A program made the position numbers and the translations under genes. From an archaeon (GTDB lineage Archaea > Thermoproteota > Nitrososphaeria > Nitrososphaerales > Gagatemarchaeaceae), in the NCBI GenBank assembly GCA_021819105.1, contig JAKASK010000004.1, forward strand, positions 53,913-103,290: a stretch of DNA of 49,378 nucleotides. The letters run 5' to 3'. Of the stretch, positions 37,769 through 45,393 are shown piece after piece. The notes below the pieces were generated by a model. The model was given only the letters and a program-made list of their open reading frames with translations, did not search any database and was not told where the DNA came from. How positions within the stretch are numbered: position 1 is the stretch's first letter; each line of letters opens with the position of its first letter.

Positions 37769-38050
37769 CACGGGTCGGATTCAACTGGAATATGGTCGCG
37801 GACGCTATCCGGTGTTTTAGATTCTCCAAGTATACCCGCTCCACATCTGCGACAAACGCGTCCCGAGCAGCTCGTCCTGGGTCGGGCCCGAGGCTGGCCG
37901 CTCTGACAAGGGACAGGTAGCGCGCCTCTGAGGCAATTATGCGTGCTGGGGCCGAAACGTCTCATGGGGCTACGGAGCCCTATCCAGCAGACGGGGAGGT
38001 CGCACCCTTAGCAATCGTTTTATGGCGACCGGATTCGGTCCGGCAAGCGC
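37769..38050. other. Spacer of 282 bp between ferredoxin and PDCD5 genes
   Basis: No gene with a normal start was found. On the minus strand a 66-codon frame (37758-37961, stop at 37755) has protein-like composition but no ATG, GTG or TTG near its beginning. It may be a remnant. The right end carries the PDCD5 promoter. No tRNA or other structured RNA was recognised. Confidence 0.5.
38017..38025 (+). promoter_or_regulatory. TATA box for the PDCD5-PAC2 operon
   Basis: GTTTTATGG, about 30 bp before the ATG at 38051. Confidence 0.45.
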
Positions 38051-38425
38051 ATGGAAGAAGACGCGGACCTGAAGCTCCTCGAGCGGAGGAAGATGGAGGA
38101 GCTCAGGAAGAAGCTCAAGGCTTCGGCCCAGCCAAAGGCGGAGAAGACAGACCGCCAGGTCGTAGAGGAGATGCTCTACGACAGGGGGGACGAAGTGCTT
38201 GATGCGGCGTTCTCGTTCTATCCGCAGGAGACAGGGAGGCTGGTCAGGGAGCTCGCAGGCATGATCAGGGACGGGAGGCTGACAGAGAGGATAGCAGGCG
38301 GGGAGCTGCTTTCGATCTTCCGGCAGCTGGGGCTGAGGTTCAGGCTGAAGACTTCGATCAAAGTGATGGACCAGGGGAAGCTTGTAGACCTGAGCGAGAA
38401 GCTCGGGAAGAAGGGCGAAGCTTGA
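38051..38425 (+). CDS. PDCD5-like DNA-binding protein
   Basis: A 124-aa member of COG2118, archaeal relatives of programmed cell death protein 5. It has a charged N-terminal helix (L-K-L-L-E-R-R-K-M-E-E-L-R-K-K-L) and a three-helix core containing R-L-V-R-E-L-A-G-M-I and G-G-E-L-L-S-I-F-R-Q-L-G-L-R-F-R. A conserved I-K-V-M-D-Q-G-K-L-V-D-L-S closes the protein. Archaeal members bind double-stranded DNA; the cellular role is not defined. Its stop overlaps the TTG of the PAC2 gene (TTGA). Confidence 0.88.
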   Translation: MEEDADLKLLERRKMEELRKKLKASAQPKAEKTDRQVVEEMLYDRGDEVLDAAFSFYPQETGRLVRELAGMIRDGRLTERIAGGELLSIFRQLGLRFRLKTSIKVMDQGKLVDLSEKLGKKGEA

Positions 38426-39198
38426 GCCGCAGGGGCGAGGGGGTTGTAACGGAGAGCGTCACCGAGGTGCCGAAGCCCCGCGCGTCCGTACTGATCTGCG
38501 GCCTCCCGGGGAGCGGCTACGTGGGTAAGCTCGCCGCCGACCACCTCGTCGGCTCGATGAAGCTGAGGAAGGTAGCGGAGTACTCCAGCCCTACCTTCCC
38601 TCCGCAGGTGAGCGTGAAGGAGGACGGGACCGTCGACCCCCCGAAGGGCGAGCTCTACTTCGCACAGACCAGGAAGAAGGGGGTCTTCGTGTTTACAGCC
38701 GACGCTCAGCCGACCACCTCGGAGGGGGAGTACGAGCTGTCGGACGCGGTGGTGAAGTTCGCCAGGAAGTGCGGGGTGAAGAAGGTCTATACCCTCGCAG
38801 CCTACATCACAGGCTCATTCTCGAACTCTCCCAGGGTCTTCGGGGCCGGGACGTCCAAAGCCATGGCCGACTCGCTGGTGGACAATGGGGTCACGCTGAT
38901 GAAGGACGGCGGGATCAGCGGGATGAACGGGCTCCTCATCGGGGTGGCGGCCCTCAGAGGGCTCGAGGGCGCCTGCCTGCTCGGCGAGACTTCAGGCTAC
39001 GTGGTGGACGCCGGAGCTTCGAAGGTGGTTCTGGAGGCCCTCTCCAGGATTGTCGGCATTGCGGTGGACACTTCCATGCTCAAGGAGAAGGCGGAAGAGA
39101 CCCAGAAGGTCATCAGCCAACTCCAGGCGATGGCCGAGCAGTCGAGGGAGGCCGCGCCGCAGCAGGGGCGCGAGCAGCGGCCGGGTTACATAGGCTAG
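38422..39198 (+). CDS. PAC2-family proteasome assembly chaperone
   Basis: A 258-aa protein of the archaeal PAC2-like family (PbaB type) that helps assemble 20S proteasomes. It shows I-C-G-L-P-G-S-G-Y-V-G-K (about residues 25-36), H-L-V-G-S-M-K-L, Y-S-S-P-T-F-P-P, a G-S-F-S-N-S-P-R-V-F-G-A-G motif and G-I-S-G-M-N-G-L-L-I-G. The last 40 residues are a Gln/Glu-rich helical tail. The ending P-G-Y-I-G resembles an HbYX-like C-terminus of proteasome binders only loosely. It is coupled to PDCD5 by the TTGA overlap. Confidence 0.88.
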   Translation: MSRRGEGVVTESVTEVPKPRASVLICGLPGSGYVGKLAADHLVGSMKLRKVAEYSSPTFPPQVSVKEDGTVDPPKGELYFAQTRKKGVFVFTADAQPTTSEGEYELSDAVVKFARKCGVKKVYTLAAYITGSFSNSPRVFGAGTSKAMADSLVDNGVTLMKDGGISGMNGLLIGVAALRGLEGACLLGETSGYVVDAGASKVVLEALSRIVGIAVDTSMLKEKAEETQKVISQLQAMAEQSREAAPQQGREQRPGYIG

Positions 39199-39202
39199 GG
39201 GT

Positions 39203-39544
39203 TCAGAACGGGTAGAAGCTGGGGAACTTCACGCCGAAGATCGTGACCAGCAGGAGGTCCAGGACCATTAGTATGATCCAGGCGACCACGACAATCCCCA
39301 CGGCGCCGAGCCACCCGGTGTGGAAGGAGCCCTTGAAGACAGCGAGCCAGGCCAGGAGTCCCAGCAGCAGTGCAAACGCGACCGCCGAGGACCCGATCAC
39401 CGCGCCGAGCGCGACCGCCACCACGAAGTATACGATGTAGTAGACGACCACTCCGCCCAGGGTGGCGGCCATGGCCTCGCCGAAGTGGGCGGCGCCTCCC
39501 TTCACCAGCTTTGCCGCGAAGTACACGGGTATCGAGACGACCAC
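39203..39544 (-). CDS. Small multi-spanning membrane protein, start uncertain
   Basis: From the first usable start (GTG, 39544) the product is 113 aa with about four hydrophobic helices. These include G-V-V-V-Y-Y-I-V-Y-F-V-V-A and L-L-L-G-L-L-A-W-L-A. The frame stays open to the rtcB stop at 39623, and those 26 codons encode D-P-V-G-L-I-V-Y-V-L-G-L-L-V-L-W just before V-V-V-S-I-P-V-Y, so the GTG start cuts a membrane helix in half. The real gene probably reaches into 39545-39622 and uses a non-canonical codon (an ATC at 39611-39613 lies 5 nt after a GAGG). The function is unknown. Confidence 0.6.
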   Translation of the reverse strand: MVVSIPVYFAAKLVKGGAAHFGEAMAATLGGVVVYYIVYFVVAVALGAVIGSSAVAFALLLGLLAWLAVFKGSFHTGWLGAVGIVVVAWIILMVLDLLLVTIFGVKFPSFYPF

Positions 39545-39622
39545 CCAGAGGACGAGGAGGCCCAGGACGTAGACGATCAGCCCGACGGGGTCGGTTGGGA
39601 AGTGGACAGGGATCGCGGCCTC

Positions 39623-41080
39623 TCACCCCTTGATGTTGCCCACCGGCCTCAGGGCCACGACCTTCTTGGAGATCCCGGCGCGGTCCATGGTCTCCACCAC
39701 CTCCGAGATGTCCTTGTAGGCCATCCCGGCTTCTTCGGCCAGCCCGTCCATGGTCGCGGCCTTCACATAGATCCCCCTGTCGAGCATCCTCTTCTGGAGC
39801 TCGGCGCCCCTCACCTCCCTCTTCGCCGCGGTCCTCGACATCGTCCTCCCGGAGCCGTGGGCGGTGGAGCCGAAGGTGTCTTCCATGGCCTTCGCGGTGC
39901 CGACCAGCAGGTAGGAGCCGGTCTCCATGGAGCCACCGATGATGACCGGCTGCCCGATCTCGCGGTAGGGGGCGGGGATGTCAGGGTGGCCAGGACCGAA
40001 GCTCCTCGTGGCCCCCTTGCGGTGGACGAGCAGGTCTGCCCTGGTCCCGTCGTAGGAGTGGTTCTCCACCTTGGCGACGTTGTGGCAGACGTCGTAGATC
40101 AGGTGCATGTCCATCGCCTCGGCGTCTCTGTGGAAGACCTTGGAGAACGCCTCCCTCACCTTCTGGACGATGATCTGCCTGTTGGTGAAGGCCATGTTGG
40201 CCGCGCAGACCATGGCCCCGTAGTAGTCCGTACCCTCCTTCGAAGCGAAGGGCGCACAGGCGAGCTCCCTGTCCCTGACCTCCAGGCCGTACTTCTTCAT
40301 CGCCCCGTCGAACACACGGAGGTAGTCGCTCCCGATCTGGTGCCCGAAACCCCTGCTCCCGCAGTGGACCATCACCATCACCTGGTCCTCGTCCACGATT
40401 CCGAAGCGCCTGGCGAGCTCGCGGTCGAAGTGCCTCGCCGGGTCCACGACCTGGATCTCCAGGTAGTGGTTTCCGGAGCCGAGGGTGCCCAGCTGGTCGA
40501 TGCCCCTGCTCCTCGCCTGGCGGCTCACCTTGGACGGGTCAGCGCCCTTGATGTACCCCCCTTCCTCGACGTGGGCAGGGTCGTCCTCCCACGCCTGGCC
40601 GTTTTCGGCGCACCACTTCACGCCGTACTTCATTATCTCTTCGAACTGAGGCTCGCTCACCCTCAGGAACCCCTTGACCCCGACCCCGGCGGGGACGAGC
40701 CTGAAGATCAGGTCTACCAGCTCTTTGATCTTCGGTTTCACCTCCGGGTAGCGCAGGTTGGTCCTGATGAGCCTCATCCCGCAGTTTATGTCGAAGCCGA
40801 TCCCTCCGGGGGATATCACCCCTTTCTCGACGTCGAAGGCGGCCACGCCGCCTATGGGGAAGCCGTACCCCCAGTGGGCGTCGGCCATGGCGTAGGCGGA
40901 CCTCACGATGCCCGGAAGGCAGGCGACGTTGGTCACCTGCTCTATCACCCCCGAGTCCATGGATTCCAGCAGCTTGCGGGTGGCGTAGATCTTGGCGGGG
41001 ACCCTCATCCCAGGCTTGTAAGTTTCAGGTATCTCCCAGGAGACGTCAGACACCTGTCTGAACGAGCCTGTCTGTGCCAC
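39623..41080 (-). CDS. rtcB: RNA-splicing ligase RtcB
   Basis: GTP- and Mn-dependent ligase that joins tRNA halves after intron removal. The 485-aa protein has D-A-H-W-G-Y-G-F-P-I-G-G, S-P-G-G-I-G-F-D-I-N-C-G (Cys metal ligand, about residues 92-103), H-C-G-S-R-G-F-G-H-Q-I-G, the H-R-K-G-A-T-R region and the guanylylated histidine in A-H-G-S-G-R-T-M-S-R. No intein is inserted. It begins with GTG, 57 bp after archease. A CTTTAAG box near 41112-41119 may add a promoter. Confidence 0.96.
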   Translation of the reverse strand: MAQTGSFRQVSDVSWEIPETYKPGMRVPAKIYATRKLLESMDSGVIEQVTNVACLPGIVRSAYAMADAHWGYGFPIGGVAAFDVEKGVISPGGIGFDINCGMRLIRTNLRYPEVKPKIKELVDLIFRLVPAGVGVKGFLRVSEPQFEEIMKYGVKWCAENGQAWEDDPAHVEEGGYIKGADPSKVSRQARSRGIDQLGTLGSGNHYLEIQVVDPARHFDRELARRFGIVDEDQVMVMVHCGSRGFGHQIGSDYLRVFDGAMKKYGLEVRDRELACAPFASKEGTDYYGAMVCAANMAFTNRQIIVQKVREAFSKVFHRDAEAMDMHLIYDVCHNVAKVENHSYDGTRADLLVHRKGATRSFGPGHPDIPAPYREIGQPVIIGGSMETGSYLLVGTAKAMEDTFGSTAHGSGRTMSRTAAKREVRGAELQKRMLDRGIYVKAATMDGLAEEAGMAYKDISEVVETMDRAGISKKVVALRPVGNIKG

Positions 41081-41137
41081 GCGGAACCCCTTTCGGGACG
41101 CCCTCCTTCGCCTCTTAAAGGGTTTGGAGCAGGCAGC

Positions 41138-41560
41138 CTAGATGTCGAGGACCACCGTCGCCGTCCAGAGCCTCCCCTCGCGCTTCACGCCGAACAGATG
41201 CATGGTCACCGCCTTCACGTCGTTCCTGAGCCTGTGGCGCTCCCTGTCGATGGCTTCCCCCTTCGCCGACGCCCTGAGGGCGCCTCCTCCGGGGTCGATC
41301 TTGACCGAGAAATCTTTGAAGAGGAGGGAGTCGACGTCCTTGGCGATTATCAGCTCTGTGAGGAAGTCGTACAGGAGCCGGTCCAGGTCACCGGAGTCCA
41401 GGGAGAACTCCCTGGCCACCTTCGCCTTGAGGGTGCCCGGGTCCACCATTATGTCGGTCAGCGCCATGGCGCAGGACTCGAAGAGCCCCTCCGGAGAGTC
41501 CGCCTCGGCCTCGAAGGCGATGTCCGCCAGGGCGACGTCGGGGAGATATCTGAAAGTCAT
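41138..41560 (-). CDS. Archease
   Basis: A 140-aa protein that speeds RtcB guanylylation and multiple turnover. It has the family layout: A-D-I-A-F-E-A-E-A-D-S-P-E-G-L-F-E near the N-terminus, R-L-L-Y-D-F-L-T-E-L-I in the middle, V-K-A-V-T-M-H-L-F and the C-terminal V-V-L-D-I that binds metal. The usual H-T-A-D signature reads V-A-L-A-D here, so the histidine is missing while the aspartate is kept. It is encoded directly upstream of rtcB, as expected for a partner. Confidence 0.9.
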   Translation of the reverse strand: MTFRYLPDVALADIAFEAEADSPEGLFESCAMALTDIMVDPGTLKAKVAREFSLDSGDLDRLLYDFLTELIIAKDVDSLLFKDFSVKIDPGGGALRASAKGEAIDRERHRLRNDVKAVTMHLFGVKREGRLWTATVVLDI

Positions 41561-41598
41561 GGGCTACTCAACTTGGCAGGAACCCTTGCCCTTGGGGT

Positions 41599-42807
41599 TC
41601 ATGAAGCGGCCCTGGGGACCACCCTCAGCTCCTTCCCCGCGGTCTCGAAGGCGCCGATGGCGAAGTCAAGGTCTTCCTTGGTCAGGGCGGCGTTCATGAT
41701 GGTCCTGATCCTCGCCCTTCCCTGGGCGACCATGGGGTAGACTATCGGGAGGGCGAAGACGCCCGCCTCGAAGAGCCTGGAGCTGAGCTGCTTCGCCTTG
41801 GCGCTCTCTCCGACCATGACGGGGGTGATGGGGGTCTCGCTCTTACCGATGTCGAACCCCAGGTCCACCATCGCCTTCTTGAAGTACTGGGTGTTCTCCC
41901 AGAGCCTCCTGACGTGCTCAGGCTCCGACTCCAGCACGTCGACGGCGGCCAGGCACGCGGCAGCGACGGCGGGGGGGTGCGACCCGCTCAGCAGCCAGGT
42001 CCTCGACTTGTTGTAGGCGAAGTTGACCAGGTCCTGGGACCCGGATATGTGTCCGCCGACGACCCCGAAAGCCTTGGAGAAGGTCCCCATCTCTACGTGG
42101 ACCCTGTCCCTTGGGAGCCTGAAGTGGGAGACGATGCCCCTGCCGCCCTCCCCGAGGACCCCTTCGCCGTGGGCGTCGTCGACATAGACCATGGCCCCGT
42201 GTTCTGCCCCCAGGGCAGCCACCCTGTCGAGAGGGGCGATGTCTCCGTCCATGGAGAACACTCCGTCGGTGATGATCAGGATCCGCCTGAAGGCGGTGGA
42301 GGAGCCTTCAGCCTCGTCTAGGACCCGCGACAGGTCGTCGGCGTCCCCGTGCTTGTACACCCTCCGCTCCGCCAGCGAGAGGCGCACTCCGTCGATGATA
42401 CTGCCGTGGTTCAGCTCGTCGCTCACGACGAGGTCCCCCTTCCCTGCGAGCTGTGGGATCAGGCCAGAGTTCGCCGCGTACCCGGTCTGGTAAACCAGCG
42501 ACGCCTCGGCCCCTTTGAACTTCGCGAGCCGCCTCTCGAGCTCCATGTGGAGGTCCATGTTCCCCGCTATCGGCCGCACGGACCCCGAGCCGGCCCCGTA
42601 GTTCTTGACTGCCTCAAGGGCGGCCGACTTCAGCTTCGGGTGGTTGCTGAGCCCCAGGTAGTTGTTCGAGCAGAACATCAGCACCTTCTTCCCGTCGACC
42701 ATGCACCAGGGGGTGCTGGGGCCGCCGAGCACCCTAAGCTTCCAGTCAAGGTCCTGGCGCACGAGCTCCCGGTACTCTTCGCCAAGGAACGACGTAGGGT
42801 CTCTCAT
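41599..42807 (-). CDS. kbl: Glycine C-acetyltransferase (2-amino-3-ketobutyrate CoA ligase)
   Basis: PLP enzyme that splits 2-amino-3-ketobutyrate with CoA into glycine and acetyl-CoA. The 402-aa protein has C-S-N-N-Y-L-G-L-S-N-H-P, G-A-G-S-G-S-V-R, D-E-L-N-H-G-S-I-I-D-G, V-D-D-A-H-G-E-G and the Schiff-base lysine in G-T-F-S-K-A-F-G (about residue 245). Other alpha-oxoamine synthases (8-amino-7-oxononanoate synthase) are similar, but the 4-nt overlap with the upstream threonine dehydrogenase gene settles the assignment. Confidence 0.93.
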   Translation of the reverse strand: MRDPTSFLGEEYRELVRQDLDWKLRVLGGPSTPWCMVDGKKVLMFCSNNYLGLSNHPKLKSAALEAVKNYGAGSGSVRPIAGNMDLHMELERRLAKFKGAEASLVYQTGYAANSGLIPQLAGKGDLVVSDELNHGSIIDGVRLSLAERRVYKHGDADDLSRVLDEAEGSSTAFRRILIITDGVFSMDGDIAPLDRVAALGAEHGAMVYVDDAHGEGVLGEGGRGIVSHFRLPRDRVHVEMGTFSKAFGVVGGHISGSQDLVNFAYNKSRTWLLSGSHPPAVAAACLAAVDVLESEPEHVRRLWENTQYFKKAMVDLGFDIGKSETPITPVMVGESAKAKQLSSRLFEAGVFALPIVYPMVAQGRARIRTIMNAALTKEDLDFAIGAFETAGKELRVVPRAAS

Positions 42808-43802
42808 CGCTTTCGGCGCGGGCCGCCCGCGGTGTTAAACGTCTTTTGCCCCGTCCCGAGCCTCTGGGCGAGCCTGGTGAGCATGTCTGATGTCATCGCC
42901 TTGAGGTCGAACTCCTCCCTCCACCCCCAGTCCCTCCGGGCTGCGGAGTCGTCCACGGATCTGGGCCAGGAGTCGGCGATGGCCTGGCGGGAGTCGGGGG
43001 CGAAGGTCACCTGGAACCCAGGGAGGTGGTTCCTGATCTCAGCGGCGAGCTCCCCTGCCGAGAAGCTCATGGCGCCGACGTTGTACCCCGTGTGGAGCGT
43101 TACGTCAGAGGGGTCGGCCTCCATGAGAGTGACCGCGGCCCTGAGCGCGTCTGGCATGTACATCATCGGGAGGACGGTCCCCTCGGACAGGAAGCAGGCG
43201 TAGCGCCCCGTCTGGAGCGCGGAGTAGAATATCTCGACGGCGTAGTCGGTGGTCCCCCCGCCTGGCCTTGCCTCGCTGCTGATCAGGCCGGGGAAGCGCA
43301 CGCTCCTCACGTCGAGGCCGTGCTTGTGCGAGTAGTAGGCGCAGAGGAGCTCCCCAGCTACCTTGGTCACGCCGTACATGGTGGTGGGGTTGAGTGCCGC
43401 GTCCTGGGGGGCCAGCGCCTTCGGCGCGTCGGGGCCGAAGACTCCGATCGAGCTGGGCCAGAAGATCCTTCGGACCCCCTGCCTGGAGGCCGCGTCCAAG
43501 ATGTTCTTCAGCCCGTCCATGTTGACGTCCCAGGCGAGGTCAGGGTTCGCCTCCCCCGTGGCGGACAGGATGGCGGCGAGGTGGTAGACCGTGTCGATGC
43601 GATGGGACTTCATCGCCCTCTCTACCGACGAAAGGTGCATCACGTCGAGCTGCTCGAGGACCCCTGCGGAAACTTGGGCCCTGGTGGCCGCCTTGTCTGT
43701 GGCGACGACGGTGTCCCCCCCGTACCTCTTCCTGAGGGCCGCGACGAGCTCGGAACCGATCTGCCCTGCTGCCCCAGTCACCAGTATCCTGGGCGGCAAC
43801 AA
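42804..43802 (-). CDS. L-threonine 3-dehydrogenase, short-chain (NAD-epimerase-like) type
   Basis: A 332-aa extended SDR that oxidises threonine to 2-amino-3-ketobutyrate. It has V-T-G-A-A-G-Q-I-G-S-E-L (about residues 8-19), Y-H-L-A-A-I-L-S, the catalytic serine in W-P-S-S-I-G-V-F-G and Y-G-V-T-K, and F-P-G-L-I-S as in known TDH2 enzymes. The product passes to KBL, whose gene overlaps as ATGA. There are two consecutive TTG codons; the second (43799) is 26-27 bp from the promoter box at 43824-43829. Confidence 0.9.
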   Translation of the reverse strand: MLPPRILVTGAAGQIGSELVAALRKRYGGDTVVATDKAATRAQVSAGVLEQLDVMHLSSVERAMKSHRIDTVYHLAAILSATGEANPDLAWDVNMDGLKNILDAASRQGVRRIFWPSSIGVFGPDAPKALAPQDAALNPTTMYGVTKVAGELLCAYYSHKHGLDVRSVRFPGLISSEARPGGGTTDYAVEIFYSALQTGRYACFLSEGTVLPMMYMPDALRAAVTLMEADPSDVTLHTGYNVGAMSFSAGELAAEIRNHLPGFQVTFAPDSRQAIADSWPRSVDDSAARRDWGWREEFDLKAMTSDMLTRLAQRLGTGQKTFNTAGGPRRKR

Positions 43803-43823
43803 GCTCCGGCCGTCCTTGTCGGG

Positions 43824-43829
43824 TTAAAA
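43824..43829 (-). promoter_or_regulatory. TATA box for the threonine dehydrogenase-KBL operon
   Basis: TTTTAA on the minus strand, about 27 bp from the second TTG of the dehydrogenase gene. Confidence 0.45.
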
Positions 43830-43838
43830 CGTTGACGC

Positions 43839-44069
43839 CTAGGTCAGTATCTTCATGGTGATGGTGGAGACGACGCCGGGCTTGGACCTGAGGTGGTCGG
43901 CTATGATGGACTTCACGGCCTGGTCGTCCGCCCCTTCGACCATCACCAGGAGGTCGTAGAGGCCGTACAGCTGGTAGACCGAAGTGATCCCGGCCATCCC
44001 TCGGAGGGCCGATATGCTCTGTTCTTCGGTGCCAGGGCTCAGGTTCACCAGTACTATCGCTCTTTCCAT
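43839..44069 (-). CDS. Stand-alone Lrp/AsnC ligand-binding (RAM) domain protein
   Basis: A 76-aa protein equal to the effector domain of Lrp-family regulators: A-I-V-L-V-N-L-S-P-G-T-E, V-Y-Q-L-Y-G-L-Y-D-L-L-V-M-V-E-G and V-V-S-T-I-T-M-K. No helix-turn-helix is present, so it cannot bind DNA alone. Such proteins form amino-acid-binding oligomers and can mix with full-length Lrp. It lies upstream of the threonine/glycine genes on the same strand, with 36 bp to the dehydrogenase start, and a TCTTTAATCC box near 44101 may drive it. Confidence 0.87.
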   Translation of the reverse strand: MERAIVLVNLSPGTEEQSISALRGMAGITSVYQLYGLYDLLVMVEGADDQAVKSIIADHLRSKPGVVSTITMKILT

Positions 44070-44120
44070 CGCGCAACATGGATGACGGAGGCCCTTGGAT
44101 TAAAGATTATGCCGCGCCCA

Positions 44121-45392
44121 TCAGCTGCCGGCGATGCGCGCGAGGGCTGCTTCGAGCGGGAGGAGCTCCTCCTTGCGGCTCTTCATGTCCCTCAGGGTCA
44201 CCCCCCCTGCCTTGACCTCCCTCTCCCCGACGATGACCGCCCAGGACGCGCCCATGCGGCTCGCGTCCTCCATCTGCTTGGAGAGGGACTTCGGCTGGAG
44301 TGGGACCTCGCATGGTACCCCCTTCTCGCGCAGGGCGCTCCCCACCCTGAGCGCGTCCTTGGCCGTGGCCGGTCCTGGGACGGCGACGTAGACCAGCACT
44401 GTCCCCGCTTCGCCCCCGGGCCCTATCGAAAGCGCCATCCTCTCTATCCCTCCGGCGGCCCCTGTGGCGGACAGCTCGGGCCTGCCGAAGATCCTCGGCA
44501 GGGCGTCATACCTTCCGCCGCCGAACAGGGAGCCGAGCCGGGGGTTCCTGTCGTCGGTCGCCTCGAACACGATGCCTGTGTAGTAGTCGATCCCCCTGAC
44601 TACGCTCATGTTGTACTCCACGCTCTTCAGGTTCCTGCCGTCCAGCATGTCGGCGAGCAGGGCAAGCTCGCCCGCAGACCCCAGGCGCAGCTCCGCCAAC
44701 CTGGCCAGCACGGCGTCGGGGCGCCCCTTCACCCCCCCGAACTCGAGGAGCCGGTCCACCTGGTCCCCTGCGAACCCCTTGGCTGCGTACTCCTTCCTGA
44801 GGTCTGCGGCGGACTTCTTCTCGACCTTGTCGAGGGCGCGCATGAGCTCGACCACGCGCGCTTCTTCGGCTATCTTCAGGTCCTTCCGGATGAACTCCTC
44901 CACCACCCTCCTGTCACCGACCTTGATGGTGGCGCCTGACAGCCCCAGGCGCCTCAGGATTGCCCCCCCGGCGTCGATGACCTCCGCGTCCGCCTCTACC
45001 GAAGGAGGGCCGAAGATCTCCAGGTCCCACTGGTGCGACCACCTGTATCTCCCGTACTGGGGCTCGTCGTATCTCCAGATCCCCCCCGAGGCGGCCAGTT
45101 TGGCCGGGAGCTTCAGGTCCTTCCTGGAACAGACGTAGCGGGTGATGCCCACGGTCATGTCGAAGCGGAGCCCGACGTCGCGGTCTCCCTTGTCCTTGAA
45201 GGCGTAGATCTCCTTGTCGACCCCCTCGCCGCTCTTGGCCCTCAGGACGCCGAGGTGCTCGAGGGAGGCCGGCTCCATGAGCTGGAAGTTGTAGAGCCTG
45301 GCGACCGACTCGAAGGCAGACCGGACCCTGGCCTGCGCTGCGAACCTGACGGGGTCTATGTCGTCTATGCCCCTCGGGACTCCCAGGTCCAA
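44121..45392 (-). CDS. hisS: Histidyl-tRNA synthetase
   Basis: Class II synthetase of 423 aa. Seen are the N-terminal P-R-G-I-D-D-I-D-P, motif 2 L-R-F-D-M-T-V-G-I-T-R, the R-Y-R-W-S-H-Q-W-D region, the histidine-binding V-R-G-I-D-Y-Y-T-G (about residues 264-272), F-G-G-G-R-Y-D and the anticodon-binding domain after about 325. The TTG start lies 1 nt after the RFC small-subunit stop, so both are on one mRNA. Confidence 0.95.
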   Translation of the reverse strand: MDLGVPRGIDDIDPVRFAAQARVRSAFESVARLYNFQLMEPASLEHLGVLRAKSGEGVDKEIYAFKDKGDRDVGLRFDMTVGITRYVCSRKDLKLPAKLAASGGIWRYDEPQYGRYRWSHQWDLEIFGPPSVEADAEVIDAGGAILRRLGLSGATIKVGDRRVVEEFIRKDLKIAEEARVVELMRALDKVEKKSAADLRKEYAAKGFAGDQVDRLLEFGGVKGRPDAVLARLAELRLGSAGELALLADMLDGRNLKSVEYNMSVVRGIDYYTGIVFEATDDRNPRLGSLFGGGRYDALPRIFGRPELSATGAAGGIERMALSIGPGGEAGTVLVYVAVPGPATAKDALRVGSALREKGVPCEVPLQPKSLSKQMEDASRMGASWAVIVGEREVKAGGVTLRDMKSRKEELLPLEAALARIAGS

Positions 45393-45393
45393 C

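Noticed and set aside
39320-41740. An 806-codon open frame on the plus strand
   Set aside because: It is antisense to rtcB, archease and the small membrane protein. The translation is rich in His, Asp, Gly and Val with no domain, a shadow of the real genes.
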